The notes below the pieces were generated by a model, which ran no database searches, was not told the DNA's origin, and saw only the letters and a list, made by a program, of their open reading frames with translations. DNA of 21,756 nucleotides from the IMG/VR virus record IMGVR_UViG_3300012964_000063, positions 1-21,756 of that record; one strand, 5' to 3'. Origin of the DNA: a virus. The translations under genes and the position numbers were made by a program. Each line of letters starts with the position of its first letter. Positions within the stretch are counted from its first letter, which is position 1. Shown here in pieces: positions 6,065 through 14,917 of the stretch.

Positions 6065-8575
6065 GTGCGCACGCACGTTCTCCAGAACAACTTTTTGGCC
6101 GGGGTTCTCGACCCGCGCGCCAAGACGCGCGTGGAAACCGCGAGCTACAACAATGGACTGCTGGTAGGCGTGAACATCACGCCGCACCAGCTCGGCGGTG
6201 TGCGGCGCCGGCAGGGGCTGAAGTACCTCGCCACCGTGCCGAATCAGCTGACGCGCATCAGCTCGGGCATCACGGCCACGGCACCGAATGGCGGCACGGC
6301 GAACAACGCCAAAGATGACAGCAACACGACATTAGTGACGACTACGAGCACTGTCGGCACGACCGATCCTTTCATAGTCGTCCACTACGATCTGGGTAGC
6401 GCGAAGTCTGTGCTGTTCGCCGACGTCGAGGATATCTACAGCGACGGCGGGTCGAGCACGCAGTTCCGCATCCAGTACAGCACGGACGACAGCAACTGGA
6501 CCACGTGGGGCACCGCGTTCCCGGCGCTTGATGTCACGGCGCGCAGTTATCGCCGGGGTGGCACCGCCGTCTCGGCCCGCTACTGGCGAGTGGTCAAGAT
6601 CGGCGGCACCGACATGGGCGCGGTGCACATCACCCTCGCGAACTTCACCCTGTGGCAAGACGCGGGGACCATATCCGCCGGGCGCCTCTTCGGATGGGAA
6701 GTCTCTACCGAGAGCCGGTACATACTCGCGCTCACGGACCGCTCGGCAACGATCTTTTCGGCCGGGGTACAGGTGGCTCAGCTGCCCTCCCCGTACGCGA
6801 ACGCAGATCTCGCGGAACTCGACGGCACGACCAGTGCCGAGTCGCTGATCGTCGTGCACAAAGACTACGCGCCGCGGTTCTTCGTGCAAGAACTGGATGG
6901 GAATTTCCAGACCTTCCAGATCGTGTTCGACAGCGTGGCCAGCTTCGACTACAACGACAGCAGCAGCCCGACAGCTACTTCGGACGTGCAGGCCATCGTC
7001 TTCGCCTCGGGGTGGGTCGAAGGAGACACGTTCCAGATCTCGCTGGGCAAGGGCGCCCTCGGCGAAGCGAAGTCCGCTGCGGTGTCTTTCGCCGGCGACA
7101 ATGCCACGACTGCGGCCAACATCCAGAGGGCGGTACAGGACCTCTGGACGGTGCAGGCATTCGACGGCGTGACTTGCGCGCGCACAGGCGCGCTGACGTT
7201 CACGGTCACGCTCGCCAATGCCAGCGCTGCGGCGTACGACAAGATGACTGGTATTCCGCTCAGCAGTTCGGCACAGATAGCGGTAACGCATTCCGCGACA
7301 GGAACTTCGCGAACCGAGCCGGTGTGGAGCGCGACTCGCGGGTATCCGCGCACAGTGGCGTTCTTCGAAGGGCGCCTGTACTTCGGCGGTACCCGATCGC
7401 GCCAGCAGACGCTCATCGGGAGCCAGGTCAATAACCCATTGGCTTTCGAGATCGGCGAGGGACTGGCCGACGACCCTGTCATGATTACGCTGAACGGCGC
7501 GCAGCTCAACGCGATCACGGGGCTGTTCGCCGGACGCACGCTGCAACTGTTCACCTCCGGCGGAGAGTTCCGCTACGTGAAGGACCAAGGCGCCCCGGTG
7601 ACACCTGGCGACACCCCGGTCAATCAGACCCAGTATGGCAGTGCGCGCACCAAGCCGGTCACGATCGACGGTGCCACCGTCTATGTCCAGCGGCACAAGC
7701 GTTCGATCCGCGACTTCCGGTTCGACTACACTGAGAACGCCTACAACTCGCTGGGCATCTCGGCGCTGGCCGCGCACCTCGTCTACGACGTCAAGGACCT
7801 CGCAGCGTGGAACGGCTCCGCCGTCGACGAGATCGGTTTGGTGTTCGTGGTCAATGGGGCTAACCCGGACACGAGCACTGACGCGTTCCCCGACGGCACG
7901 GTCGCAGTGCTCAATACGCGCAAGGAAGCGAACATCCAAGCGTGGACGATCTGGACGACCGCCGGAGAGTTCAAAGCCGTAGCCACCGTACTCGAGGATA
8001 TCTATTTCCTTGTTTCGCGAACGCTCAACGGCACGAACGTTCTGACTCTGGAGACCGCGGACTACGACTACTACACCGACTGCGCGACGCAGGTCGCGAA
8101 CAGTCCGGCGTCCACCACAGTCACGGGGCTGAGCCACCTCAACGGTGTTGAGTGTCGGGTGCGCGCCGATGACTTCGTTCTGGAGAACGTCACGCCCAGC
8201 GCGGGCAGCGCCACGATCGCGCGCGCCAGTTTGGCGGTAGAAGTGGGGCTGGACTGGACGCCAGAAGTCACTCCCATGCCCTTGCAGAACATGCTCGCGG
8301 TCGGTTCGAACCTGATGCGCAAGAAGCGCATCGTGAAGGTACGCGCTTCGGTGCGTAATACTTTGGGCCTGCTCATGAACGGCCGGCCGTTGGCTGATCG
8401 GTACTGGGACCAGAACAACTTCGACGAAGCGGCCACGCCGTACACGGGTGTGCATGAGTTGGAAGAGACGACCAACTGGGATCAGGCTGAAGACAAATTG
8501 GTGGCCTTTACGCAGGTTGATCCGCTGCCGATGGAACTTCTTGGCATCGACGTCCAGATGGAAACCTCGGAATAA
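6065..8575 (+). CDS. Tail tubular/nozzle protein B (gp12-like) with an inserted discoidin-like domain
   Basis: The gene starts at GTG 6065, directly after the stop of the previous gene. The first residues (VLQNNFLAGVLDPRAKTRVE, then SYNNGLLVGVNI) match the conserved N-terminus of gp12-like nozzle proteins, which supports the GTG. It is 836 residues against 794 in T7. The protein forms the tail nozzle below the gp11 ring. Residues about 70-198 (bases 6272-6658) are an extra block: VVHYDLGSA, FRIQYSTDDSNWTTWG and ARYWRV follow the order of F5/8 type C (discoidin) folds, which often bind carbohydrate. The core resumes with LFGWEVSTESRYIL. The remainder contains family motifs such as FFEGRLYFGGTRSRQQTLIGS and AYNSLGISALAAHLVYDV. 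The insertion could contact the host surface. Confidence 0.88.
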   Translation: MRTHVLQNNFLAGVLDPRAKTRVETASYNNGLLVGVNITPHQLGGVRRRQGLKYLATVPNQLTRISSGITATAPNGGTANNAKDDSNTTLVTTTSTVGTTDPFIVVHYDLGSAKSVLFADVEDIYSDGGSSTQFRIQYSTDDSNWTTWGTAFPALDVTARSYRRGGTAVSARYWRVVKIGGTDMGAVHITLANFTLWQDAGTISAGRLFGWEVSTESRYILALTDRSATIFSAGVQVAQLPSPYANADLAELDGTTSAESLIVVHKDYAPRFFVQELDGNFQTFQIVFDSVASFDYNDSSSPTATSDVQAIVFASGWVEGDTFQISLGKGALGEAKSAAVSFAGDNATTAANIQRAVQDLWTVQAFDGVTCARTGALTFTVTLANASAAAYDKMTGIPLSSSAQIAVTHSATGTSRTEPVWSATRGYPRTVAFFEGRLYFGGTRSRQQTLIGSQVNNPLAFEIGEGLADDPVMITLNGAQLNAITGLFAGRTLQLFTSGGEFRYVKDQGAPVTPGDTPVNQTQYGSARTKPVTIDGATVYVQRHKRSIRDFRFDYTENAYNSLGISALAAHLVYDVKDLAAWNGSAVDEIGLVFVVNGANPDTSTDAFPDGTVAVLNTRKEANIQAWTIWTTAGEFKAVATVLEDIYFLVSRTLNGTNVLTLETADYDYYTDCATQVANSPASTTVTGLSHLNGVECRVRADDFVLENVTPSAGSATIARASLAVEVGLDWTPEVTPMPLQNMLAVGSNLMRKKRIVKVRASVRNTLGLLMNGRPLADRYWDQNNFDEAATPYTGVHELEETTNWDQAEDKLVAFTQVDPLPMELLGIDVQMETSE

Positions 8576-8577
8576 CC

Positions 8578-9084
8578 ATGATAGCAATTCCCATGATCGC
8601 TATGGCAGTCGCCGGTGTCGCGAAGACGGTAGTCGGCTACAACGCGATGCAGGACCAGTCGAGCGCGCTTCTCGGGCAGGCGCGGCAGGAGAAGGACGCT
8701 GCGCAGCAGCGCGAAATTGAACGACGCCGTGATCTGATGCGTGCGCTGTCCGCGCAGAACGCTCAAGCGGGCGCCGCCGGCGTGGAAACCAGCGGATCTA
8801 CTCAGGGGCTCATGCTCACCGACATCAAGCAGAACCAGCAGGATCTGCTGACGGACGTATCCAACACCAGTCTGAAAAATCGCGATCTGAGGCAGCGAGC
8901 CGCAAACGCGCGCCGCGCTGGAACTTGGGGCGCTGTTGGAGGGCTGCTAGAAACTGCTAAAGGCGCTGCGGGTGCGTGGCCTGGTAGTGCCCCCAGCACC
9001 GGCGGGGGTGCCGCTTCCGGCGAAGCAGGCGGCTTTGGCGCGGGGACTGGCGGCATCTACGGCGGCCAAGGAGCGAAGCTCTAA
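8578..9084 (+). CDS. Internal virion protein (gp14-like)
   Basis: This 168-residue protein is near the size of T7 gp14 (196). It has a hydrophobic N-terminal helix (IAIPMIAMAVAGVAKTVVG, 2-20), then a long charged helix (QEKDAAQQREIERRRD). The segment AAGVETSGSTQGLML (66-80) matches the 'aGv..sGs...l' motif of phage core proteins that enter the cell envelope during ejection. The C-terminus is glycine- and alanine-rich (about 130-165). Its place after gp12 is the T7 gene 14 slot. It likely forms the outer-membrane part of the ejection conduit. Confidence 0.75.
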   Translation: MIAIPMIAMAVAGVAKTVVGYNAMQDQSSALLGQARQEKDAAQQREIERRRDLMRALSAQNAQAGAAGVETSGSTQGLMLTDIKQNQQDLLTDVSNTSLKNRDLRQRAANARRAGTWGAVGGLLETAKGAAGAWPGSAPSTGGGAASGEAGGFGAGTGGIYGGQGAKL

Positions 9085-10673
9085 TGGCTCTCCGATACCG
9101 CGAACTGCAGGCCCCGACCGTGATACAGCCGGGGTATTACGATGGCGGCAGCCGCGAGGCCGCGGCCGCGTTGAGCGATACGCTGGGAGCCTTCGGCAAA
9201 CTGGCGACCGACTATGGCGTCAAGCAGGGCACCGCTCGCGGTGAGCAGGCCGGGGCGCAGGCCGGCGCCAGCGGCAACCCGGACTTCAAGAAGGGCATGT
9301 GGCTCATGACGGCGTATGGTCAGGCGTTCAACAATTCGGCGATGCGCAGCTACGCGATCAAGTCCGAAGCCGACGCCGAAGATCAGGCGGCCCGTCTTGA
9401 GGTGCAGTCGGCAGACAACCCGGACACGTTCCGCCAGCTCTACGGGCAGGTGGCACAGGAGACGCTCAAACACGCGCCGCCGGAAGCGCGCGCAGTCCTG
9501 ACGGATCTCTACAACAAGCGGATGATCGAGGGCGTCGCGCGTCTGAGCCGCGGACAGGCCACAGAGTACAACAAGCAGGCCCGGTCTGATTTGGCGGAAG
9601 GCATCGGTCGTTCCACGGACCGCATCGCTCGGTTACGTTCGACAGATGACCCGACGCAACACGCGCTGGCCGATCAGGAAGAGGCGAAGTTGGGGTTGAT
9701 GATCGACGGATCTCAGCGCGATGGCACGCTGAGCGCGGTCGAGGCGCAGGCGCTGCACAAAGACGCCTACGACCAGGCGATCACTCAAACCGTGCAGACT
9801 CGCTTCGACAACGAGCTGGGCAACCCGTACGGCGATCCTGTGAAGTTCATCCAGAATCTGCAGGAACAGAACAAGACCAGCGACATCCTCTCTCCTGAAC
9901 AAGAAGACAAGTTGACTGGCAGTCTCTTCGCGCAACTGCGTGATCGCAACGCGTTGCGCACTGAGGCGACTACGGCCCAGCGGTTGGAGCGTGAGCAGCG
10001 TTGGCAGGAAGGCGAGAAGACTGCCACCGAGCTGTGGCTGGGCCACCGGCTCAATAACACAACGCTCCTGCGGATGGTCAGCAGTGGCGATCTGGACCCT
10101 GGCCTTGGCCGCATCTTGGCCAGTTCCCTGACGTCCGCGGCCAGCGAAGGTCCGTCAGATCCTCGCGCGCTCATGGAAGCGACGCTTGATCTGGACAAAT
10201 TGGATGAGCGGCAACTCCTCACTTACCCCGGTCTGTCACGCGGCGATCGTGAGAGTCTCATCAAGAAGCGCGCTGAGAACGCCACCGGCTGGCGCGCCAC
10301 GCAACAGGCGCGCGAGGGCGAGCAGCGTATCGACCGATCTCTGGGCATCGCCCCCGGTACGATGACGGCCACGTTGTCCGACGCGCAGAAGACCGCGCGG
10401 CAACGCGCAATGACGTCTTGGTACAACCAAGTCGACGCATTGCCCCCGCTGGAGCGGCAGGCCAAAGCGATCAGCATTTCCGAGGACGTGATTTCCACCA
10501 CGATCAGCACCGACACGCAGCTGACGATTGAACGCAAGATGCAGAGCCGACAGGCAGTCATCGACGAGTACGCCAAACTGGGCGACCTCGACGAGGAACA
10601 GCAGAAACAGCGGCAGCTTACACTGGACGCTCTTGACTCCTCGATCTCCCGTCTTCGCGCGAAGGTGAAATAA
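9084..10673 (+). CDS. Internal virion/ejection protein in the gp15 position
   Basis: This 529-residue, largely helical, hydrophilic protein overlaps the previous stop by one base (TAATG). AAGGAG lies ten bases upstream. It has no membrane segment or enzyme motif. Charged helices with repeated E/K/R/Q stretches (about 285-305 and 480-525) fit a tube- or core-forming protein. Similarity to T7 gp15 is weak by eye; the assignment rests on position between a gp14-like protein and a large ejection protein, and on composition. It may assemble around the periplasmic part of the ejection tunnel. Confidence 0.6.
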   Translation: MALRYRELQAPTVIQPGYYDGGSREAAAALSDTLGAFGKLATDYGVKQGTARGEQAGAQAGASGNPDFKKGMWLMTAYGQAFNNSAMRSYAIKSEADAEDQAARLEVQSADNPDTFRQLYGQVAQETLKHAPPEARAVLTDLYNKRMIEGVARLSRGQATEYNKQARSDLAEGIGRSTDRIARLRSTDDPTQHALADQEEAKLGLMIDGSQRDGTLSAVEAQALHKDAYDQAITQTVQTRFDNELGNPYGDPVKFIQNLQEQNKTSDILSPEQEDKLTGSLFAQLRDRNALRTEATTAQRLEREQRWQEGEKTATELWLGHRLNNTTLLRMVSSGDLDPGLGRILASSLTSAASEGPSDPRALMEATLDLDKLDERQLLTYPGLSRGDRESLIKKRAENATGWRATQQAREGEQRIDRSLGIAPGTMTATLSDAQKTARQRAMTSWYNQVDALPPLERQAKAISISEDVISTTISTDTQLTIERKMQSRQAVIDEYAKLGDLDEEQQKQRQLTLDALDSSISRLRAKVK

Positions 10674-12028
10674 TGGCTGCCACGGACATCGACTCGCCCG
10701 ACTTCGACGCGCACGCGCTGGTCGAGGCGAACAACGCCAAGGCCGCGCAGATCACGGCGGAGAAGCGAGCCAATTCGTTCATGGGCAAGACGATGCAGGC
10801 GGATCGCGCGATCCACCAGTACGTGCAGGACCTGCCGGGGAACATCTCGGCGGGATTGGTCACGGCGTTCCTCAACACCGCCGACAACCTGAACAAGTAC
10901 GACGAATGGTTCACCACGCCGGCGGACTACGCAGTCGCCAACGCCAAGCAGGGCAAACTGTCCACCGAGCCGACACCGCTCGAGCCGCTCATCCCGGCGG
11001 CCGTCCTCGACCCGGTACGCCGGTTGCGCGACTGGATGGCGGAAGGCAAGACGGGCGTCGCCGACGAGGTCACGCAGGGGATCGCGCAGTTCGCGATCCC
11101 CTACGCGGGATTCGCCAAGGCGTTCGGGCTGGCCAGCGGCGCGGGCACGGCGGCGAATGTGATCGGTACGGCGGGAGCTGACGTGGCGTCGGGGATGACG
11201 GTTCAGACGCCGCACGACGGTCGTATGGCCGATCTGCTCGACCTCGCCCGGCACAGTCACGGCAAGTTTGCGGACGTACTGCACACGATCGCCCCGGACG
11301 GCAGCGCGATCAACAGCTACATTGACTGGATGACGGCGCGCGAAGGCGAGACCGGCGCCGAGGGGCGCTTCAAGAACGTGGTCGACAATCTGGTGTCGAG
11401 CGCCGTCCCGGCGGGGCTCATCTACGCCGGCGCGAAGACGTTCCGAGGAGCTCGCCATATGCTCGGTTTTGGTGCAGAACCGCTCCCGGCGGGGCCCGCG
11501 GCCGCCGCGCCCGCAGCGCCGCCGGCCGCCGCCCCCAAGGCATCGACCCCGGGTTTCACCTTCAGCGCTCCTGAGACCTCCCCGGTGGGCGTGGTCCGGC
11601 TGAACACGACGAATCCGGACATGATGCACGAATACACGCACGCCGGATCTCAGGTGATCCGCGCCCAGCAAGGCGGCGAGGACGTAGGCTTTATCGCTTT
11701 CCACCCGACGGAAGACGGGAAGTTGCAAATCAATCGCAGCAAGATGGCCCCAGACAAGCAAGGCCAGAAGGGCGGGCAGGGCCTGCTGCTGCAGGCGCTG
11801 GACGCGGCCGCCCAGCAGGGCAAGCCGCTGGTGTCGGACAACACCGTCACGGCAGCCCAGCTCCGCGTATACGCCTCGCTGGAGCGGCAGGGCGCCATCC
11901 GGGTCACGTACGCCGAGCCCGCCAAAGTCAAGGCGGCGCTGGCCAAGAACGACCCTCGGGTCGTCGTGAAGGCCCCGGGCAGCGGCCCGCTCGTCACCTC
12001 GATCGAACGCATCACTCCGGGGAAGTAG
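10673..12028 (+). CDS. Ejection/virion protein with C-terminal GNAT-like domain
   Basis: This 451-residue protein overlaps the previous gene in a TAATG junction, with AAGGTG upstream. Residues 1-260 are helical with weakly hydrophobic stretches (about 135-170 and 243-256). An alanine/proline linker spans about 270-292. The C-terminal part (about 325-415, bases 11645-11917) reads like a GNAT acetyltransferase: a strand GEDVGFIAFHP, then QGQKGGQGLLLQALDAAAQQG (the usual acetyl-CoA loop 'R/Q..G.G..Ll' and helix), SDNTVTAAQLRVYASLERQGA (the 's...a...y..L...Gf' ending). The first glycine loop is imperfect, so catalysis is not certain. A virion-borne acetyltransferase could act on a host target after ejection. 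Confidence 0.6.
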   Translation: MAATDIDSPDFDAHALVEANNAKAAQITAEKRANSFMGKTMQADRAIHQYVQDLPGNISAGLVTAFLNTADNLNKYDEWFTTPADYAVANAKQGKLSTEPTPLEPLIPAAVLDPVRRLRDWMAEGKTGVADEVTQGIAQFAIPYAGFAKAFGLASGAGTAANVIGTAGADVASGMTVQTPHDGRMADLLDLARHSHGKFADVLHTIAPDGSAINSYIDWMTAREGETGAEGRFKNVVDNLVSSAVPAGLIYAGAKTFRGARHMLGFGAEPLPAGPAAAAPAAPPAAAPKASTPGFTFSAPETSPVGVVRLNTTNPDMMHEYTHAGSQVIRAQQGGEDVGFIAFHPTEDGKLQINRSKMAPDKQGQKGGQGLLLQALDAAAQQGKPLVSDNTVTAAQLRVYASLERQGAIRVTYAEPAKVKAALAKNDPRVVVKAPGSGPLVTSIERITPGK

Positions 12029-12031
12029 CAC

Positions 12032-14905
12032 ATGGCTGATCTGGGTCTCACCAAAGCGATTGCCGGCGCCGTCCGGGCCGGGGCGCGGGGCGCCAAGGTC
12101 CTGCGGCCGGTCGAGAAGGAAGTTCTCGCGAAGGAAGCGGCGGCCGCGGCTGAGAAGGCGGCGGCTGAGCAAGCGGCGGCGCGCGCGGGCGCGACGGCCC
12201 CGGAAGCCCCCGCTCCTGCGCCGGCGGCACCCCCGGCCAGCCCGATCCAGCAAGAAGCTGCCGGGTCCATCAAGGCGGCCACGGATCAGAGCGCGGTCAT
12301 CGGCCCTCGGGAGACCTTGCCTGGCGCTCCCGCGGCGGACGCCGTGCGCTCCACGTCGCCCGAGTCGCAGGTGATCGACAGCACAGTCCGGGCCAGCGGG
12401 AACCTGCCGCCGGCGGCCGCCGCGGAACCCCGGCTCGTCCTGCCCGAGGCGCAGGTGCCGGTGCACGTGACGGCCGAGCGGCTGTCGACAGCGGAACTGG
12501 GCAACTACGCGCTCGACGAAGCGCACATGCCAAATTTCGACCGGATCGAGACGACGGACGGTATCAAGGCCACCATCGCCGACTTCGCCGAGCAGAACAA
12601 GGTCAAGATTAACGAGGCCCGCCGCGAGGTCATCACTCACGAGCAGCTCAAAGGACTGGCCGGAGATCTCGGGCTGGGCGAAGATGTCATCGCCCCGGTG
12701 CTTGCACGCGAGAGCGGCGGTACGCTCAACGCGGAGACGATCCTTGCTTCCCGGCAGGTGCTGGTGAGCAGCGCCGATCGCCTGAAGACACTGGCCGACA
12801 AGATCTCTGCCGGTGGTGCAACCGACCTTGAGAAGGTGCAGTTCGCCCGACAGGTTCAGTTCCATCAGGAATACCAACGCCAGTTCATGGGCGCCCGAGC
12901 CGAAGCTGGCCGCGCGCTGAACGCGTTCGCGATCCCGGTAGGCAGCGATGCCCGGCAGATCACTGAACTCGGCCAGTTGCTCGACAAGGTCGGCGGCGAC
13001 ATCAACCGCATGGCGGATGCGATCCACCTAAGCACCAACACGGCAGGTATAACCAAGGCGACACAGGCGGGCATCTTCCGCCGCCTCGGCCGCGCTGCGC
13101 AGAACCTCGCGCGCCGCGTCTTCGTCAACGGCATCCTATCCCAGCCGGTGACGCACGCGGTCAACGCCACGGGCAACCTTGTCTACCAAGGCATGCGCTC
13201 AGCGGAGCTGGGCGCGGCCGCGCGCATGGGCCGATTCCTCGGGTCGCAGGACGGCGTACTGGTGGGAGAGGCGATGGCCAATCTGCACGGCGCATGGCAG
13301 GCCACGTCGGACGCGTGGCGTATCGCGTCGCGGGTGATCCGCACAGGCAAGACGCTGGACAACGTTCTGAAATTCGAGGTTGGTGCTCAACGCACTACGG
13401 ACATCCTGCCCGAACTGGACAAGCCGTTCATCGGTCGCCTGCTCAACATCGTTGATCAGGTGGTCGACGTTCCTACCGCGCGCGGATTGGCGGCGGTAGA
13501 CGAGGCATTCAAGATGCTGGCCTACCGCGCGGAGGTTGAGCGGCAGGTATTCCGTGAGGTTCATGCGCAGGTATTCTCGGGCAACATGCAGTTGACCGAC
13601 GTGGAAGCGGCGACGCGGAACCTGATGGAGCACCCGACTCCCGAGATGGAGAAGGCTGCCGAAGACTGGGCGCGCGAGGCGACATTCCAGACGCCCCTCG
13701 GCAATTTCACCGGCAGCCTCAACGCGGCGCTGCGGCAGGTCCCGATCATGACGCTCGTCGTGCCGTTCGTGCGCACGCCGGTCAACCTGTTCAAGGTGGC
13801 GTACGAGCGCTCGCCGCTCGGTATCTTCTCGACGAAGTTCTGGGACGAGGTGTCGAAAGGTGGCGCGGCGCGCGACATGGCGCTCACCAAGTACGCCATC
13901 GGCACAGCGACCTCGACGATGGTGGTCTATGAAGTCGCGCACGGTAACATCACCGGCGCCGGTCCGCAGGACCCCGCACAGCGTAAACTGTGGGAGGCTA
14001 ACGGCAATCAGGCGTACTCGATCCGGACGTACGATCCGACACAGGGCAAGCATGTGTGGAAATCGTACGCACGCCTAGAGCCGTTCGCCACGGTCATCGG
14101 GGCAACAGCCGACGCGACCGAGATCAGCGCCTATCTGAATGCAGACGTCGAGACACTGCAGGATCCGGGCACGCAGTCGTGGCACGCGGCCGCGGCGATC
14201 ATCGCCGGGATCATGAACAACACCGGCAACAAGACATTCATGAAAGGACTGGCGGACTTTGTCGATGTGCTGCACGATCCGCAGTCGCAAGCGAAGCCAT
14301 ATATCACGGGAATGACTGCGGCGATGATGCCGTACTCCGGGGCTCTCAAGGCGGTGCGCAACACGCAGGACCCGTACCTGCGTGAAGCGTGGTCGATCGT
14401 CGACAAACTGCGCGACGAGACTCCCGGACTGTCCAAGGACATGCCTGTGGCGCGTTCACTGTTCGGCGAACCGCGGCTGAAGAACTCCAGTTCGCTTCTC
14501 GGCGTGATGACCCCCATGCCCGAGCGGGACGTGAAGCACGATCCGCTCTACACCGAGTTGCAACAGTTGATGTCGGACACACATCTCGTGCCGTTGATCA
14601 TGCCGGACAAGCGCGTGAACGGCATGCTGCTCAACCCCAAGGAGTACGAGCGGCTGACGTTGATCTCGCGTACGCAACCGATTTTCGACGGGGGCACCGT
14701 CACCCTGCGCGAGAAGATCGCGGATCAGATGGATACCGAGGTCTACAAAGACGCCACGCTCATGCACAAGGTCGAACTCATCAAGAACCTGCAGCACTCG
14801 GCGGACGAGATCGCCCGGCAGCGCCTGCGGGAAGAAGATCCTCTCTACGCAGAACGCCTCGCCGTCTATCAGGCCAAGCGCGACCGCCTCCGTTTCGGAC
14901 AATAG
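12032..14905 (+). CDS. Large ejection protein (gp16 position, polyvalent-like)
   Basis: This 957-residue protein sits where T7 carries gp16 (1318). The N-terminus (1-100) is alanine- and proline-rich and low in complexity. No lytic transglycosylase domain with its ES and Q..A motifs is visible. The middle (about 355-420) has RRVFVNGILSQPVTHAVNATG, and about 570-700 has PFVRTPVNLFKVAYERSPLG, then GNITGAGPQDP, then SYARLEPFATVIG. Together these resemble the large-polyvalent-protein-associated domain (LPD38-like, from memory) found in phage ejected proteins. The C-terminus is charged and helical. It probably spans the inner membrane during DNA entry. Confidence 0.65.
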   Translation: MADLGLTKAIAGAVRAGARGAKVLRPVEKEVLAKEAAAAAEKAAAEQAAARAGATAPEAPAPAPAAPPASPIQQEAAGSIKAATDQSAVIGPRETLPGAPAADAVRSTSPESQVIDSTVRASGNLPPAAAAEPRLVLPEAQVPVHVTAERLSTAELGNYALDEAHMPNFDRIETTDGIKATIADFAEQNKVKINEARREVITHEQLKGLAGDLGLGEDVIAPVLARESGGTLNAETILASRQVLVSSADRLKTLADKISAGGATDLEKVQFARQVQFHQEYQRQFMGARAEAGRALNAFAIPVGSDARQITELGQLLDKVGGDINRMADAIHLSTNTAGITKATQAGIFRRLGRAAQNLARRVFVNGILSQPVTHAVNATGNLVYQGMRSAELGAAARMGRFLGSQDGVLVGEAMANLHGAWQATSDAWRIASRVIRTGKTLDNVLKFEVGAQRTTDILPELDKPFIGRLLNIVDQVVDVPTARGLAAVDEAFKMLAYRAEVERQVFREVHAQVFSGNMQLTDVEAATRNLMEHPTPEMEKAAEDWAREATFQTPLGNFTGSLNAALRQVPIMTLVVPFVRTPVNLFKVAYERSPLGIFSTKFWDEVSKGGAARDMALTKYAIGTATSTMVVYEVAHGNITGAGPQDPAQRKLWEANGNQAYSIRTYDPTQGKHVWKSYARLEPFATVIGATADATEISAYLNADVETLQDPGTQSWHAAAAIIAGIMNNTGNKTFMKGLADFVDVLHDPQSQAKPYITGMTAAMMPYSGALKAVRNTQDPYLREAWSIVDKLRDETPGLSKDMPVARSLFGEPRLKNSSSLLGVMTPMPERDVKHDPLYTELQQLMSDTHLVPLIMPDKRVNGMLLNPKEYERLTLISRTQPIFDGGTVTLREKIADQMDTEVYKDATLMHKVELIKNLQHSADEIARQRLREEDPLYAERLAVYQAKRDRLRFGQ

Positions 14906-14917
14906 GAACTCACCCCA

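Noticed and set aside
6332-8587. 751-codon - strand frame opposite the nozzle gene
   Set aside because: Arginine- and valine-rich shadow of the gp12-like coding sequence; no recognisable domain or ribosome binding site.
10223-13027. Very long open frame (over 900 codons) on the - strand
   Set aside because: It lies opposite three well-supported virion genes in the usual orientation, is arginine/histidine-rich with no domain, and spans their gene boundaries. Long antisense frames are expected in GC-rich DNA.
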